64,000 nt of DNA from Tannerellaceae bacterium (GTDB lineage Bacteria; Bacteroidota; Bacteroidia; Bacteroidales; Tannerellaceae): the NCBI GenBank assembly GCA_021203545.1, contig JAJQAZ010000111.1:62001-126000 (forward strand), read 5' to 3'. The translations under genes were made by a program, and so were the position numbers. Under the pieces are notes generated by a model. It saw only the letters and a list, made by a program, of their open reading frames with translations, had not been told where the DNA came from and did not search any database. Positions 27,423-35,939 of this stretch are shown piece after piece; the first letter of the stretch is position 1, and every line of letters starts with the position of its first letter.

Positions 27423-28030
27423 GGGTTTGTGTTTTGGTGGGTTAATACATAAAACCGGGTAGCAGCTTGTCCCATGGCTGTGATAAGCCCCTTTTGGCAC
27501 ATATCTTCAAGATCTTTTTGTGCCAGGTAACGGGTACATCCGTTGATACGCATACAGTCTGAACTGCGTATGAATTGTTCTTTTGATAAATGAGACAAAA
27601 TCCGTGCAATCCGTTGTTGTTCGGGTCGCACCGCGGCATGGCGGTAAGCCGGATCCCGTACGAAATCCATCGTTTTCATCTTTTCTTTTAACTCTGTACA
27701 CGGACGGAATAACACACTTGCAAACCGGATATCTCCAGCCTGAATATCATGCGGATTAGTTACTATGGGTGCTTTTATCGCAGCTTTGAAATAGCCGAAC
27801 TCTTCAATCTCAACATTGTAGCCTCGTTTCATGTATCGAACCATGACATGCCTGAGTGCAGCAATAGTTCCTATACAATCCGGAACTGATATGGTACACA
27901 TGAAGGCTACCTCTTCACAGATTTCCCTGAAAGAAACAGTTCCCCGTTGGGTAAGTCTCACATGATACGTTTGTTCATCCGGTTTATCCGGATTGGGTGG
28001 ATTTTTGAATAGATAATACTTTGCGCTCAT
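27419..28030 (-). CDS. Bacteroidetes-type HU/IHF-like DNA-binding protein with C-terminal extension
   Basis: The 203-residue protein has an HU-like N-terminal half: helices GTVSFREICEEVAFMCTIS and PDCIGTIAALRHVMVRYMKRG, and a beta segment YNVEIEEFGYFKAAIKAP. Its C-terminal part (about residues 125-200) looks like a winged helix (RIARILSHLSKEQFIRSSDC). It should bind and bend DNA. It is coupled to the VirE-like gene by an ATGA overlap, and both lie inside 122-base inverted arrays whose iterons are candidate binding sites. Confidence 0.85.
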   Translation of the reverse strand: MSAKYYLFKNPPNPDKPDEQTYHVRLTQRGTVSFREICEEVAFMCTISVPDCIGTIAALRHVMVRYMKRGYNVEIEEFGYFKAAIKAPIVTNPHDIQAGDIRFASVLFRPCTELKEKMKTMDFVRDPAYRHAAVRPEQQRIARILSHLSKEQFIRSSDCMRINGCTRYLAQKDLEDMCQKGLITAMGQAATRFYVLTHQNTNP

Positions 28031-28124
28031 AAGTTTTTAATTAAAATAGGTTATGTAATTAGTGTATATTCAATATTTTATCTATTGCCGGGTAATATCT
28101 TTAGTTGTTTTTGAGCCAGGTCGT

Positions 28125-28188
28125 AAACCTTTGCGACCCGGATGACAAAGGTTTGCTACCATGGTCGCAAAGGTTCGCTACCATGGTC
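28125..28188. repeat. Tandem 22-bp duplication and hairpin upstream of the HU-like gene
   Basis: Two 22-base units, 28145-28166 and 28167-28188, share the core GGTTYGCTACCATGGTC and differ at two positions. AAACCTTTG at 28125-28133 is the exact reverse complement of CAAAGGTTT at 28146-28154, giving a hairpin. The cluster sits about 100-160 bases before the HU start and is a candidate operator or origin-like site. Confidence 0.75.
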
Positions 28189-28331
28189 AAAAACTGACAA
28201 TCTTATTGCTCGTATACAAGAAAGATATTTATCTGCTAAAGATTATATATTGTCAAATATAAGTTTCCTAATGGGAAAAGCAGGATACTATCATCTCAAA
28301 ATAGAGTACTTTTGTCTCAAAATGGTGAAAA

Positions 28332-28453
28332 GTGATGCAAAGTGAAAAGTTTGCATCGGGTTTGCATCATACTTTGCATCACCTGTTTTGCCTATTACTA
28401 AGCTAACAACCAGGTCATTACTTTAATAGATGATGCAAAGTGGCAAACTTTTC
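28332..28453. repeat. Right inverted terminal array of the HU/primase cassette
   Basis: Mirror partner of 25213-25334, exactly 122 bases long, with GATGCAAA iterons in mirrored order (for example 28432-28439). The similarity continues weakly outside into an A/T run. The 300 bases between this array and the HU start hold the 28125-28188 repeats and no convincing gene. Confidence 0.85.
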
Positions 28454-28537
28454 GACTAAAAAACTTTTGGAGAGGTGTTGGTATTCCTTTGAAGGGGTAC
28501 TTTCTATACATCTTTGATAATGCTTACTGTCTATTGG

Positions 28538-28573
28538 TTTAGGCACAGATTTAAATCTGCGCCAGCAAAAATT
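28538..28573. repeat. Dispersed palindrome, copy A
   Basis: A near-perfect 22-base palindrome (28542-28563), left half GGCACAGATTT, lies in a 36-base block that recurs inverted at 61474-61510 with one extra base. Confidence 0.8.
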
Positions 28574-28715
28574 TGTACAGATGAATAATAGGAACAGATA
28601 TACAGGAGATATCTGCTTTGGCTGAAAACGGGTTATTGCCATTACGTGTATTGTAAAGGAAACCACCCATCAGATGTCCCGCTCCACCTGCCAGTATCCG
28701 GCGGGGTTTATTCAT
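28551..28715 (-). CDS. Short ORF after parC, possibly a truncated gene
   Basis: ATG at 28715 lies 5 bases after the parC stop, so it could be translated from the same transcript. It encodes 54 residues starting MNKPRRILAGGAGHLMGGF. The stop lies within the dispersed palindrome at 28538-28573. I recognise no family. It may be the 5' stub of a gene cut off by arrival of the palindrome or the neighbouring cassette. Confidence 0.35.
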   Translation of the reverse strand: MNKPRRILAGGAGHLMGGFLYNTRNGNNPFSAKADISCISVPIIHLYKFLLAQI

Positions 28716-28719
28716 ATAA

Positions 28720-31440
28720 CTATTTGTCAAAAAGTTTCATCTGTCCTGTTATCTCATCTATTAGGTCTGTGTTGCTTACTTCTTCTGTTTCGTCATCCGT
28801 GATGTCTTCCTGTACCTGGTTGACCGGTTCGGGTTCTTCTTCCGGGAAGCGGGTAGGCTCTAACTCATTGATTGTTTCAATTTGGTAGGTAGTAATCCGT
28901 TTCCCTTTTGCTTTGAATCCTTTTACGGAGATAAATTCTTCCGCATCTATGATCATGCTGCCCCGGAAGGCATCGTTTCCTCCGAATACGACTTCCATAC
29001 GCGGATAGGCTTCGTCGGTGAGCAGGTAGAGTGTGTTTTTGGGGTTTTCTCCCAGGTAGTTCTGCTTGCTTGCTTTGGCTTCGAGCTGGAACCGTTTCAG
29101 GTAAGGGAATTTCTGTTCGGCGTCGTAGAGAGCGGCCGTCCAGATTTTGTTCGGATTGTATTTCTCGATTACCTGTATGTTGTTTTCGTAATGGTTGCTC
29201 ACTTCGTAGTTGGTGATGTAGAAATCGCCGTTCCGCAGAATAACCAGTATTTTATCGTCGTTATGGAATTCGCCTAACTCTTCGCCGCGGCCGTCGTTGT
29301 TGAGGCGTAACACATCCCAGTCAAACCAAACCTGTACTCCGCCCAGTGTGGAGGTTCCTTTTTGTTTCAGGGATACTTTGTGGATTTCTGCTTTTGTGAG
29401 AATGTTACCCATAGAGCTACGGCCTTTGATCTGCACGTCGCTGAAGTTCTTTTCGAACACCAATAACCGCTGGCGTGGTTTGGGTTTGAGTATGATTTTT
29501 ACCGTTTCGGCTTCACCGTTCGGGTTTACACTGAAGTAGAGGACGCGCGATCCGGGTGTACCTTTGGTGAGGTTATATTCCTTATCACGGGTGATACTGG
29601 TTACCGCAAACCGTTTGATGTGGTTGAAACCATTGGCTCCTCCATCCCTGTAGATTACATTGTAAATGGTACGGCTGTCGTTACGTTTGAATACGTTGAT
29701 GTAAAGTACCTCCTTGCCGACAAACATTTTATCTGCTACTTTCACTACTTTGAAGGTACCGTTGCGGTAGAAGATGATTACATCGTCGATATCGGAACAG
29801 TTGCAGATAAATTCATCTTTTTTGAGGGCCATACCGGCAAATCCTTCCGCCCGGTTGAAGTATAATTTTTCGTTGGCCTCTACCACTTTGGTTACTTCGA
29901 TGGTATCGAAGTTGCGGATTTCTGTCATGCGGGGGTAAGCGGCTCCGTATTTTTCTTTTAAAGAGGTAAACCAATTGACCGTGTAATCTACGATGTGTTT
30001 AAGGTGATGATCAATTTGTTTGATATCTTTTTTGATCTCCGCGATCAGCTTGTTGCTTTTCTCGGAGTTGAATTTCAGGATACGGGCCATTTTGATTTCC
30101 ATTAGTTTCAGGATATCTTCCCGTGTTACTTCCCGTATGAAAGTGGGTTTAAAAGGTTCCAGGCGCGAATCGATATGGGCAATGGCCACATCCATGTTTT
30201 TCGCGTTCTCAAATTCTTTGTCTTTGTAGATACGCTCTTCGATGAATATTTTTTCGAGTGAGGCAAAGAATAATGTTTCCTGTTTCTCTTTTTTCTCTAT
30301 CTCCAGTTCTGTTTGGAGTAATTTTAAGGTGTTGTCGGTGGAGTGGCGTAAAACATCACTTACCGTAAGGAAATGAGGTTTTTTATCCTGAATTACGCAA
30401 CAGTTGGGCGAGATGCTGATCTCGCAGTCCGAAAAGGCATAGAGGGCATCGATTGTTTTGTCTGATGATACGCCCGGTGCCAGGTGGATCAGGATCTCTA
30501 CGTTCCGTGCGGTATTATCATCTACCTTTTTTATTTTGATTTTACCCTTGTCGTTGGCCCTGAGGATTGACTCGATTAGTGAAGAGGTTGTTTTTCCGTA
30601 AGGAACTTCGGTGATAACCAGCGTTTTATTGTCGAGTTTGCTGATTTTGGCTCGTACTTTAACGGAGCCACCCCGCTCGCCATCGTTGTATTTGCTTACA
30701 TCTATGGAACCTCCTGTCTGGAAATCAGGATAGAGCCTGAATTCTTCTCCTTTCAGGTGGGCGATGGATGCATCCAGTAACTCGTTGAAGTTGTGGGGTA
30801 ATATTTTGGATGAAAGACCTACGGCAATACCTTCTACCCCCTGTGCCAACAGTAAAGGGAATTTGATGGGCAGGGTGACCGGTTCTTTGTTTCTGCCGTC
30901 GTATGACGGTTGCCATTCTGTTGTTTTGGGGTTGAAGACTGTTTCCAGGGCGAATTTGGAAAGGCGGGCTTCGATATAACGGGGAGCAGCAGCGCCGTCG
31001 CCGGTCAGAATGTTCCCCCAGTTTCCCTGGCAATCTATCAGGATGTCTTTTTGCCCCAACTGAACCAATGCATCTCCAATGGACGCGTCTCCGTGTGGGT
31101 GGAACTGCATGGTATGTCCTACCACATTGGCCACCTTGTTGTAGCGCCCGTCGTCCAGTCTTTTCATCGAGTGGAGGATACGGCGTTGCACGGGTTTGAG
31201 TCCGTCGTTGATATGGGGTACGGCACGTTCCAGAATTACGTAAGAGGCGTAATCGAGGAACCAATCCTGGTACATACCGGACAGGTGATGGGTTATTTTC
31301 CCTTCACTTTTGGTGGGTACCTTGTATTCGGAGTGTGCATCGGAATCGGAGGAGGATTCCTGTATATTTTCAGCGGAGGATTCTCCGGTGTTGTCTGTTA
31401 TTTCGTTTTCGTTGTTCTCTGTAATATCTTCCGGTTTCAT
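28720..31440 (-). CDS. parC: DNA topoisomerase IV subunit A (ParC-type)
   Basis: From ATG 31440 the protein has 906 residues. It has an acidic N-terminal extension, the GyrA/ParC breakage-reunion domain with HPHGDASIGDAL and the catalytic tyrosine in AAPRYIEARLS, a coiled coil, and a C-terminal propeller region. The insertless sequence LSSKILPHNFNELLDA and the absence of a clear GyrA box favour ParC over GyrA. The start 10 codons upstream (31470) lies at or before the transcription start set by the box at 31472-31479. parE is not adjacent. Confidence 0.88.
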   Translation of the reverse strand: MKPEDITENNENEITDNTGESSAENIQESSSDSDAHSEYKVPTKSEGKITHHLSGMYQDWFLDYASYVILERAVPHINDGLKPVQRRILHSMKRLDDGRYNKVANVVGHTMQFHPHGDASIGDALVQLGQKDILIDCQGNWGNILTGDGAAAPRYIEARLSKFALETVFNPKTTEWQPSYDGRNKEPVTLPIKFPLLLAQGVEGIAVGLSSKILPHNFNELLDASIAHLKGEEFRLYPDFQTGGSIDVSKYNDGERGGSVKVRAKISKLDNKTLVITEVPYGKTTSSLIESILRANDKGKIKIKKVDDNTARNVEILIHLAPGVSSDKTIDALYAFSDCEISISPNCCVIQDKKPHFLTVSDVLRHSTDNTLKLLQTELEIEKKEKQETLFFASLEKIFIEERIYKDKEFENAKNMDVAIAHIDSRLEPFKPTFIREVTREDILKLMEIKMARILKFNSEKSNKLIAEIKKDIKQIDHHLKHIVDYTVNWFTSLKEKYGAAYPRMTEIRNFDTIEVTKVVEANEKLYFNRAEGFAGMALKKDEFICNCSDIDDVIIFYRNGTFKVVKVADKMFVGKEVLYINVFKRNDSRTIYNVIYRDGGANGFNHIKRFAVTSITRDKEYNLTKGTPGSRVLYFSVNPNGEAETVKIILKPKPRQRLLVFEKNFSDVQIKGRSSMGNILTKAEIHKVSLKQKGTSTLGGVQVWFDWDVLRLNNDGRGEELGEFHNDDKILVILRNGDFYITNYEVSNHYENNIQVIEKYNPNKIWTAALYDAEQKFPYLKRFQLEAKASKQNYLGENPKNTLYLLTDEAYPRMEVVFGGNDAFRGSMIIDAEEFISVKGFKAKGKRITTYQIETINELEPTRFPEEEPEPVNQVQEDITDDETEEVSNTDLIDEITGQMKLFDK

Positions 31441-31471
31441 ATATCTTTTTACACGAATTATGCTTAACATG

Positions 31472-31479
31472 CAAATATA
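31472..31479 (-). promoter_or_regulatory. Bacteroidetes -7 box for parC
   Basis: The minus strand reads TATATTTG. It ends 1 base before the upstream ATG at 31470, which supports the ATG at 31440 as the start. Confidence 0.6.
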
Positions 31480-31546
31480 GTCAAAAAAGGGGATATAAAA
31501 TAGTCGTGGCCGGAAGATTGTAAAGTACTGGTTTTTATAAGTTCCC

Positions 31547-31655
31547 GTTCGGCGTAGTGTCTTCGCTACGTCGTTGATAAGAGTGAGGCTCCTGCCTCAC
31601 GTGAAGCTGGAGCTTCACAAGATTTTAGCGACGTAGCGAGGACACTACGCCGAAC
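31547..31655. repeat. Cloverleaf-like inverted repeat
   Basis: Arms 31547-31573 and 31629-31655 are 27 bases and complementary except for one wobble position. Between them are two further hairpins: GTGAGGC/GCCTCAC (31583-31600) and GTGAAGCT/AGCTTCAC (31601-31618). The end word GTTCGGCGTAG recurs at 35807. Confidence 0.85.
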
Positions 31656-31668
31656 AAAGGTGGATATA

Positions 31669-31714
31669 GAAAAAGGCGCAGTCCTACAGTGCTTATTTAC
31701 TGTAGGCTGCGCCT
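31669..31714 (-). terminator. Terminator of the oxidoreductase pseudogene
   Basis: A 16-pair stem with one bulge (31674-31690 with 31699-31714) is followed on the minus strand by a T-run. Confidence 0.8.
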
Positions 31715-31739
31715 GCCTCTGATTTATTTAATATGGAAG

Positions 31740-33174
31740 TTAAATCTTATAATATTCTTCCCAACCTTTGCGGGGTGGTTCGCCTACGAGCATTTGGTTC
31801 GCCAGCGCATTGTTTGTTATTTGTTTGGTGGTACGGTCGAACAGTAGTTTTTCTCCTAACTGCTGGCTTAATACGCCCAGACAGAATACCTGGCTGAGGG
31901 GGCCTGCGATGGAGAACGGAGAACGTGTCTTTTCTTTACCCATACAGCTCAACAGGAAGTTGGCATAATGGTTGGACGGGCTTTTAGGCACTTCCGGGTA
32001 GTCTATTTTTGTATCCTGTGCTATTTTGTCAGGAATAACAGACAGTGTACTTCCGTGCGACCCTCCTTTGAATGTAAGTGTTTTTGTGTAAATCTCTTTT
32101 CCCGGATTGAGGGTAGAGGGTTGTATGGTACCACCTGCTACAGGAGGTATATTCGGGTCGATTTCAGAGGTTCCGTAGTTTTAGGTACCTGTGGTATGTT
32201 ATCTAATCCGTCGTACCAGGTTACATCTACTGCCGGCATGTTATTCCGTTCCGGGAATCTGAATACAATGGTTGAAGACATGGGGAAGAAGAACGGGTTA
32301 TGGTCTTTCAGGTAAGTAGGATTTACTTCGTAAGGTAATCCTAAATCCAGGAATTCGTGTGCTGTATCCAGTATGTGGGCTCCCCAGTCTCCCAACGCAC
32401 CCATTCCGAAATCGTACCAGCAACGCCATTGTCCGTTTACGAAATCTTTATTGAAATCGTGGTGCTTAACAACTCCCAGCCATGTGTCCCAGTCTAATGT
32501 GGAAGGAATGGGTTCGGCAGGAGGGAAGCTTTTGATATTCGGATCCCAGCCATGCCAGCGGCGTGGTGAGTTCATATGGGCTGTGATGGCGGTTACATCT
32601 TTGATGATGCCGGCTTCTTTCCAGGCTTTGAACTGGAAATAGTTTGCTTCGGAGTGTCCCTGGTTACCCATTTGGGTTATTACACCGTATTTTTTTCGCC
32701 CTTCATCATCAGTTCGACTTCGTTGAAGGTACGCGCCATCGGTTTTTCAACATATACATGTTTTCCGTGTGCCATGGCTTCCATGGTGATGGGAAAGTGC
32801 GAGTGATCCGGGGTTCCTACGGTTACAGCATCAATTTTATCTCCCATTTTGTCGAACATCTGGCGGAAGTCCTGGAAACGGGGAACATCCGGGAACATGG
32901 AGATTATTTCCTGTGTGTGTGGAGCACCCATATCTACATCACATAGAGCCACAATGTTGCAAATGCCTGTGTTGTAAAGGTCTTTTGCTATATCTCCCCC
33001 CCGGAAACCGATTCCGATCAGAGCCAGGTTTACCCGGTCGTTCGCACTGATGAATGGATTTTTAGGTTGTGTCCGGGCTTTTACCGGAGTCCAGAACGAT
33101 GGGAGGGCAGTAACTGCTGAAATTGCTGCTGCCTGTTTAAGGAACAGGCGACGATTGATTTCTTTTGATTTCAT
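31740..33174 (-). pseudogene. Gfo/Idh/MocA oxidoreductase, two frameshifts
   Basis: Three frames together encode one complete exported oxidoreductase of about 478 residues. The N-terminal part (33174 to about 32690) has a Tat-like signal (INRRLFLKQAAAIS), the Rossmann motif IGIGFRGGD and YVEKPMARTF. The frame is lost in an A7 run (32690-32696 on the plus strand as T7); one more A would restore EKKYGVITQMGNQGHS. A second one-base loss near 32165-32175 interrupts TTEPSEIDPN. The last frame ends PPRKGWEEYYKI. Intact relatives act on sugars. The gene is probably inactive here. Confidence 0.88.
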
Positions 33175-33199
33175 GGTAACTTATTATATATCTTTTAAG

Positions 33200-33213
33200 T
33201 GTTTGCGCAAACA
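33200..33213. promoter_or_regulatory. LacI-type operator, proximal copy
   Basis: TGTTTGCGCAAACA is a perfect 14-base palindrome of LacI/GalR style, 26 bases upstream of the oxidoreductase ATG at 33174. Confidence 0.75.
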
Positions 33214-33255
33214 TTAGCCTAATACAGGGGATAAATATAGGGATAAAATTGTATT

Positions 33256-33269
33256 TGTTTGCGCAAACA
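33256..33269. promoter_or_regulatory. LacI-type operator, distal copy
   Basis: A second identical TGTTTGCGCAAACA lies 56 bases away centre to centre. A TATATTTA box (minus strand, 33231-33238) lies between the two. Confidence 0.75.
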
Positions 33270-33437
33270 CACTGAAATTATTGAATTTTTTAACGTTTCC
33301 CTTATCCTTTTACTACGCTAAAACTCTTACTTTGCCTGTTTTAGTAGATTTCTTTTAACGAAATTGCGTGTCACATTGCCAAAAAATCATTTACTTTGCA
33401 TCTCTTATTGAAATGAATATTACAAGATTGCATACAA

Positions 33438-34982
33438 ATGGCACAGGAAGATGTTTTTAAGAAATTAGTTTCACACTGTAAAGAATACGGTTTTGTATTT
33501 CCCTCATCTGAAATTTATGATGGTCTGGGTGCGGTGTACGATTATGGCCAGAACGGCGTAGAGTTGAAAAATAACATAAAAAAATACTGGTGGGATAGCA
33601 TGACGCTGTTGCACGAGAATGTAGTGGGGATTGACTCTGCTATTTTTATGCATCCTACTATCTGGAAAGCATCCGGCCACGTAGATGCCTTTAATGATCC
33701 TTTGATTGATAATAAAGATTCGAAGAAACGGTACCGTGCCGATGTGCTGATTGAAGATTATCTGGCAAAGATTGATGAAAAGATGGATAAGGAGGTGGCG
33801 AAAGCTGCCAAACGTTTCGGAGAATCTTTTGATGAAGCCCAGTTCCGTGCTACTAACGGGCGGGTGTTGGAATATGCCGCGAAGAGGGAGGAAGTGCATA
33901 CCCGTTTCGCGAAGGCCCTGAATGATTCAAACCTGGAGGAGTTACGCCAGATTATTCTGGACTGCGAGATTGTATGCCCCATTTCAGGTACCCGTAACTG
34001 GACGGAGGTACGCCAGTTTAACCTGATGTTTTCTACTGAAATGGGTTCGACTGCCGACGGTGCACAGAAAATATATTTGCGTCCCGAGACTGCACAGGGT
34101 ATTTTTGTGAATTTCCTGAATGTACAGAAAACCGGCCGTATGAAGATACCTTTTGGTATTGCGCAGATCGGTAAGGCGTTCCGTAACGAGATTGTGGCCC
34201 GCCAGTTTATTTTCCGTATGCGGGAGTTTGAGCAGATGGAGATGCAGTTTTTTGTTCGTCCGGGCGAAGAGATGGAATGGTTTAACCAGTGGAAAGAGTT
34301 CCGTCTGAAATGGCACAAAGCATTAGGCCTGGGAGATAAGAAATATCGTTACCACGATCATGATAAGTTGGCTCACTATGCCAATGCCGCTACCGATATT
34401 GAGTTTGAAATGCCGTTTGGCTTTAAAGAGGTGGAAGGTATTCATAGCCGTACGGATTTCGACCTGAGCCAGCACGAGAAATTTTCCGGCAAGAAGGTTC
34501 AGTATTTTGACCCGGAACTGAATAAGAGTTACACTCCGTATGTGGTGGAAACTTCGATTGGTGTGGATCGTATGTTCCTGACTGTACTGGCCGGATCGTA
34601 TTGCGAAGAGACACTGGAAGGTGGCGAAACACGTGTTGTATTGAAGTTGCCTGCTGCCCTGGCTCCGGTGAAACTGGCGGTTATGCCTTTGGTGAAGAAG
34701 GATGGTTTGCCTGAAAAAGCGCGTGAAATTATGGATATGCTGAAGTTTGATTTCCGTTGCCAGTATGACGAGAAAGATTCGATCGGTAAACGGTATCGCC
34801 GCCAGGATGCTATTGGTACTCCCTACTGTATTACAGTAGACCATGATTCGTTGAAAGACAATTGCGTAACAATCCGTTTCCGGGATACGATGGAACAGGA
34901 GCGGGTGGCTATCGACCAATTGTATTCAATTATTTCAGAAAAGGTGAATATGCGTAACCTGTTGAAAAAAATAACAGAATAA
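33438..34982 (+). CDS. glyQS: Glycyl-tRNA synthetase, homodimeric type
   Basis: This class II synthetase charges tRNA-Gly. The 514-residue protein has the eukaryote-like single-chain form, with an N-terminal region containing SHCKEYGFVFPSSEIYDG, motif 2 (FRNEIVARQFIFRMREFEQME) and motif 3 (ETSIGVDRMFL), and a C-terminal anticodon-binding domain. It is followed 7 bases later by an FKBP lipoprotein gene, so the two are cotranscribed. Confidence 0.95.
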   Translation: MAQEDVFKKLVSHCKEYGFVFPSSEIYDGLGAVYDYGQNGVELKNNIKKYWWDSMTLLHENVVGIDSAIFMHPTIWKASGHVDAFNDPLIDNKDSKKRYRADVLIEDYLAKIDEKMDKEVAKAAKRFGESFDEAQFRATNGRVLEYAAKREEVHTRFAKALNDSNLEELRQIILDCEIVCPISGTRNWTEVRQFNLMFSTEMGSTADGAQKIYLRPETAQGIFVNFLNVQKTGRMKIPFGIAQIGKAFRNEIVARQFIFRMREFEQMEMQFFVRPGEEMEWFNQWKEFRLKWHKALGLGDKKYRYHDHDKLAHYANAATDIEFEMPFGFKEVEGIHSRTDFDLSQHEKFSGKKVQYFDPELNKSYTPYVVETSIGVDRMFLTVLAGSYCEETLEGGETRVVLKLPAALAPVKLAVMPLVKKDGLPEKAREIMDMLKFDFRCQYDEKDSIGKRYRRQDAIGTPYCITVDHDSLKDNCVTIRFRDTMEQERVAIDQLYSIISEKVNMRNLLKKITE

Positions 34983-34988
34983 AGAAAT

Positions 34989-35522
34989 ATGATGAAGAAA
35001 GAATTAGTATTCTCTTTTTTACTGTGTCTGTGCTGCACCTTCTTTATGGGTTGCAAGGATGATGATGATGATAATGGCTTAGCTGAGGATCCGGCATGGA
35101 CTGCTGCAAATGAAGCAAAGCTGGCGGAGATTGCTAAAGATCCGGAATATCAAAAAGTTGAATCTTTTCAGCAAAAAGGGGTTTTTATGTATTATAAAGT
35201 GTTGGAGAGTGGAGATGGAGAAAGACCTGTGTTTGGTATGTCTGCTAAAGTAGAATATGAAGGACGGTTTTACAATGGTGAAGTTTTTGATTCACAACTT
35301 CTGGTAGACGGTGTAATTACAAAGTATTGGGATATTTTATATTCCGGAACAAATAAGAATATCCCAATTGTCGGTTGGGTTGAAATTCTTCAGCATATGC
35401 AAGTTGGTGACCGTTGGGATGTATGGATCCCTGCAAGTCTGGGCTATGGAACCAGAGGGAATACGACGATTCTTCCCAATACTGTTTTAAATTTTGAAAT
35501 GGAGCTATTGGATGTAAAATAA
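34989..35522 (+). CDS. FKBP-type peptidyl-prolyl isomerase lipoprotein
   Basis: The 177-residue protein has a lipoprotein signal (FFMGCKDDDDD; Cys near residue 22) followed by an acidic linker and a C-terminal FKBP domain (about 70-177) with VEYEGRFYNGEVFDS, VGWVEILQHMQVGD and IPASLGYGTRG. It likely folds exported proteins in the periplasm or on the outer membrane. It ends in a strong terminator. Confidence 0.9.
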   Translation: MMKKELVFSFLLCLCCTFFMGCKDDDDDNGLAEDPAWTAANEAKLAEIAKDPEYQKVESFQQKGVFMYYKVLESGDGERPVFGMSAKVEYEGRFYNGEVFDSQLLVDGVITKYWDILYSGTNKNIPIVGWVEILQHMQVGDRWDVWIPASLGYGTRGNTTILPNTVLNFEMELLDVK

Positions 35523-35544
35523 AATAGTTTGAAATAATAAAAAA

Positions 35545-35576
35545 GCCCCTGCAAAAACAATTGCAGGGGCTTTTTT
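35545..35576 (+). terminator. Rho-independent terminator of glyQS-FKBP
   Basis: GCCCCTGCAA (35545-35554) pairs with TTGCAGGGGC (35561-35570), followed by six Ts. Confidence 0.95.
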
Positions 35577-35659
35577 ATTTGGATCTTATATAAAACAATT
35601 AAAGGCTGTCTCACGACAACCCCTAACCAAACTTTGTTAACCTTAAATCTAATACTATT

Positions 35660-35731
35660 ATGAAAAAACCACGATACAAAGATACGGGTTGTAATTGTTC
35701 TGACAATACTTTTGGGTGTAATATATGTTAA
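35660..35731 (+). CDS. Possible 23-residue cysteine-rich peptide
   Basis: ATG at 35660 opens a short frame for a peptide beginning MKKPRYKDTG, with Cys at positions 11, 13, 20 and 23 and a Cys at the very end. It follows a leader (CTTAAATCTAATACTATT) of a kind common before expressed Bacteroides genes. No signal peptide is present. It is too short to judge from sequence alone. Confidence 0.35.
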   Translation: MKKPRYKDTGCNCSDNTFGCNIC

Positions 35732-35806
35732 GGAGATACTACTAAATAGTGAAAGGTTGTTAGCTAATATCAAAGGATGTTTTATTTGTTCTATTATCGT
35801 TTTATT

Positions 35807-35856
35807 GTTCGGCGTAGCGAGGACGCTACGCCGAACGTAAGAACGTAAGAACGTAA
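35807..35856. repeat. Palindrome with GAACGTAA tandem repeats
   Basis: GTTCGGCGTAGC (35807-35818) and its exact complement (35825-35836) enclose a 6-base loop. Three copies of GAACGTAA follow (35833-35856). The stem shares its end word with the cloverleaf at 31547-31655. Confidence 0.8.
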
Positions 35857-35939
35857 GATCCGTGCTGGTAAATTATCTAACACCGCTACACTGAAAAATG
35901 GATGTGACGCTGAACAATAGAAACTCTGTAAAATAGTTG

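Noticed and set aside
28142-28345. 67-codon rightward frame next to the right inverted array
   Set aside because: It overlaps the 22-base tandem units and the iteron array and has no recognisable composition, so it is probably chance.
25202-28464. Target-site duplication around the HU/primase cassette
   Set aside because: The bases just outside the two arrays do not match; only a T/A-run is shared as inverted sequence.
28720-31440. Annotation as gyrA
   Set aside because: The sequence around LSSKILPHNFNELL and the tail fit ParC better, although the distinction rests on memory of the families.
32690-32696. Programmed frameshift in the Gfo/Idh gene
   Set aside because: A second unrelated frameshift further along the same gene makes programmed recoding unlikely.
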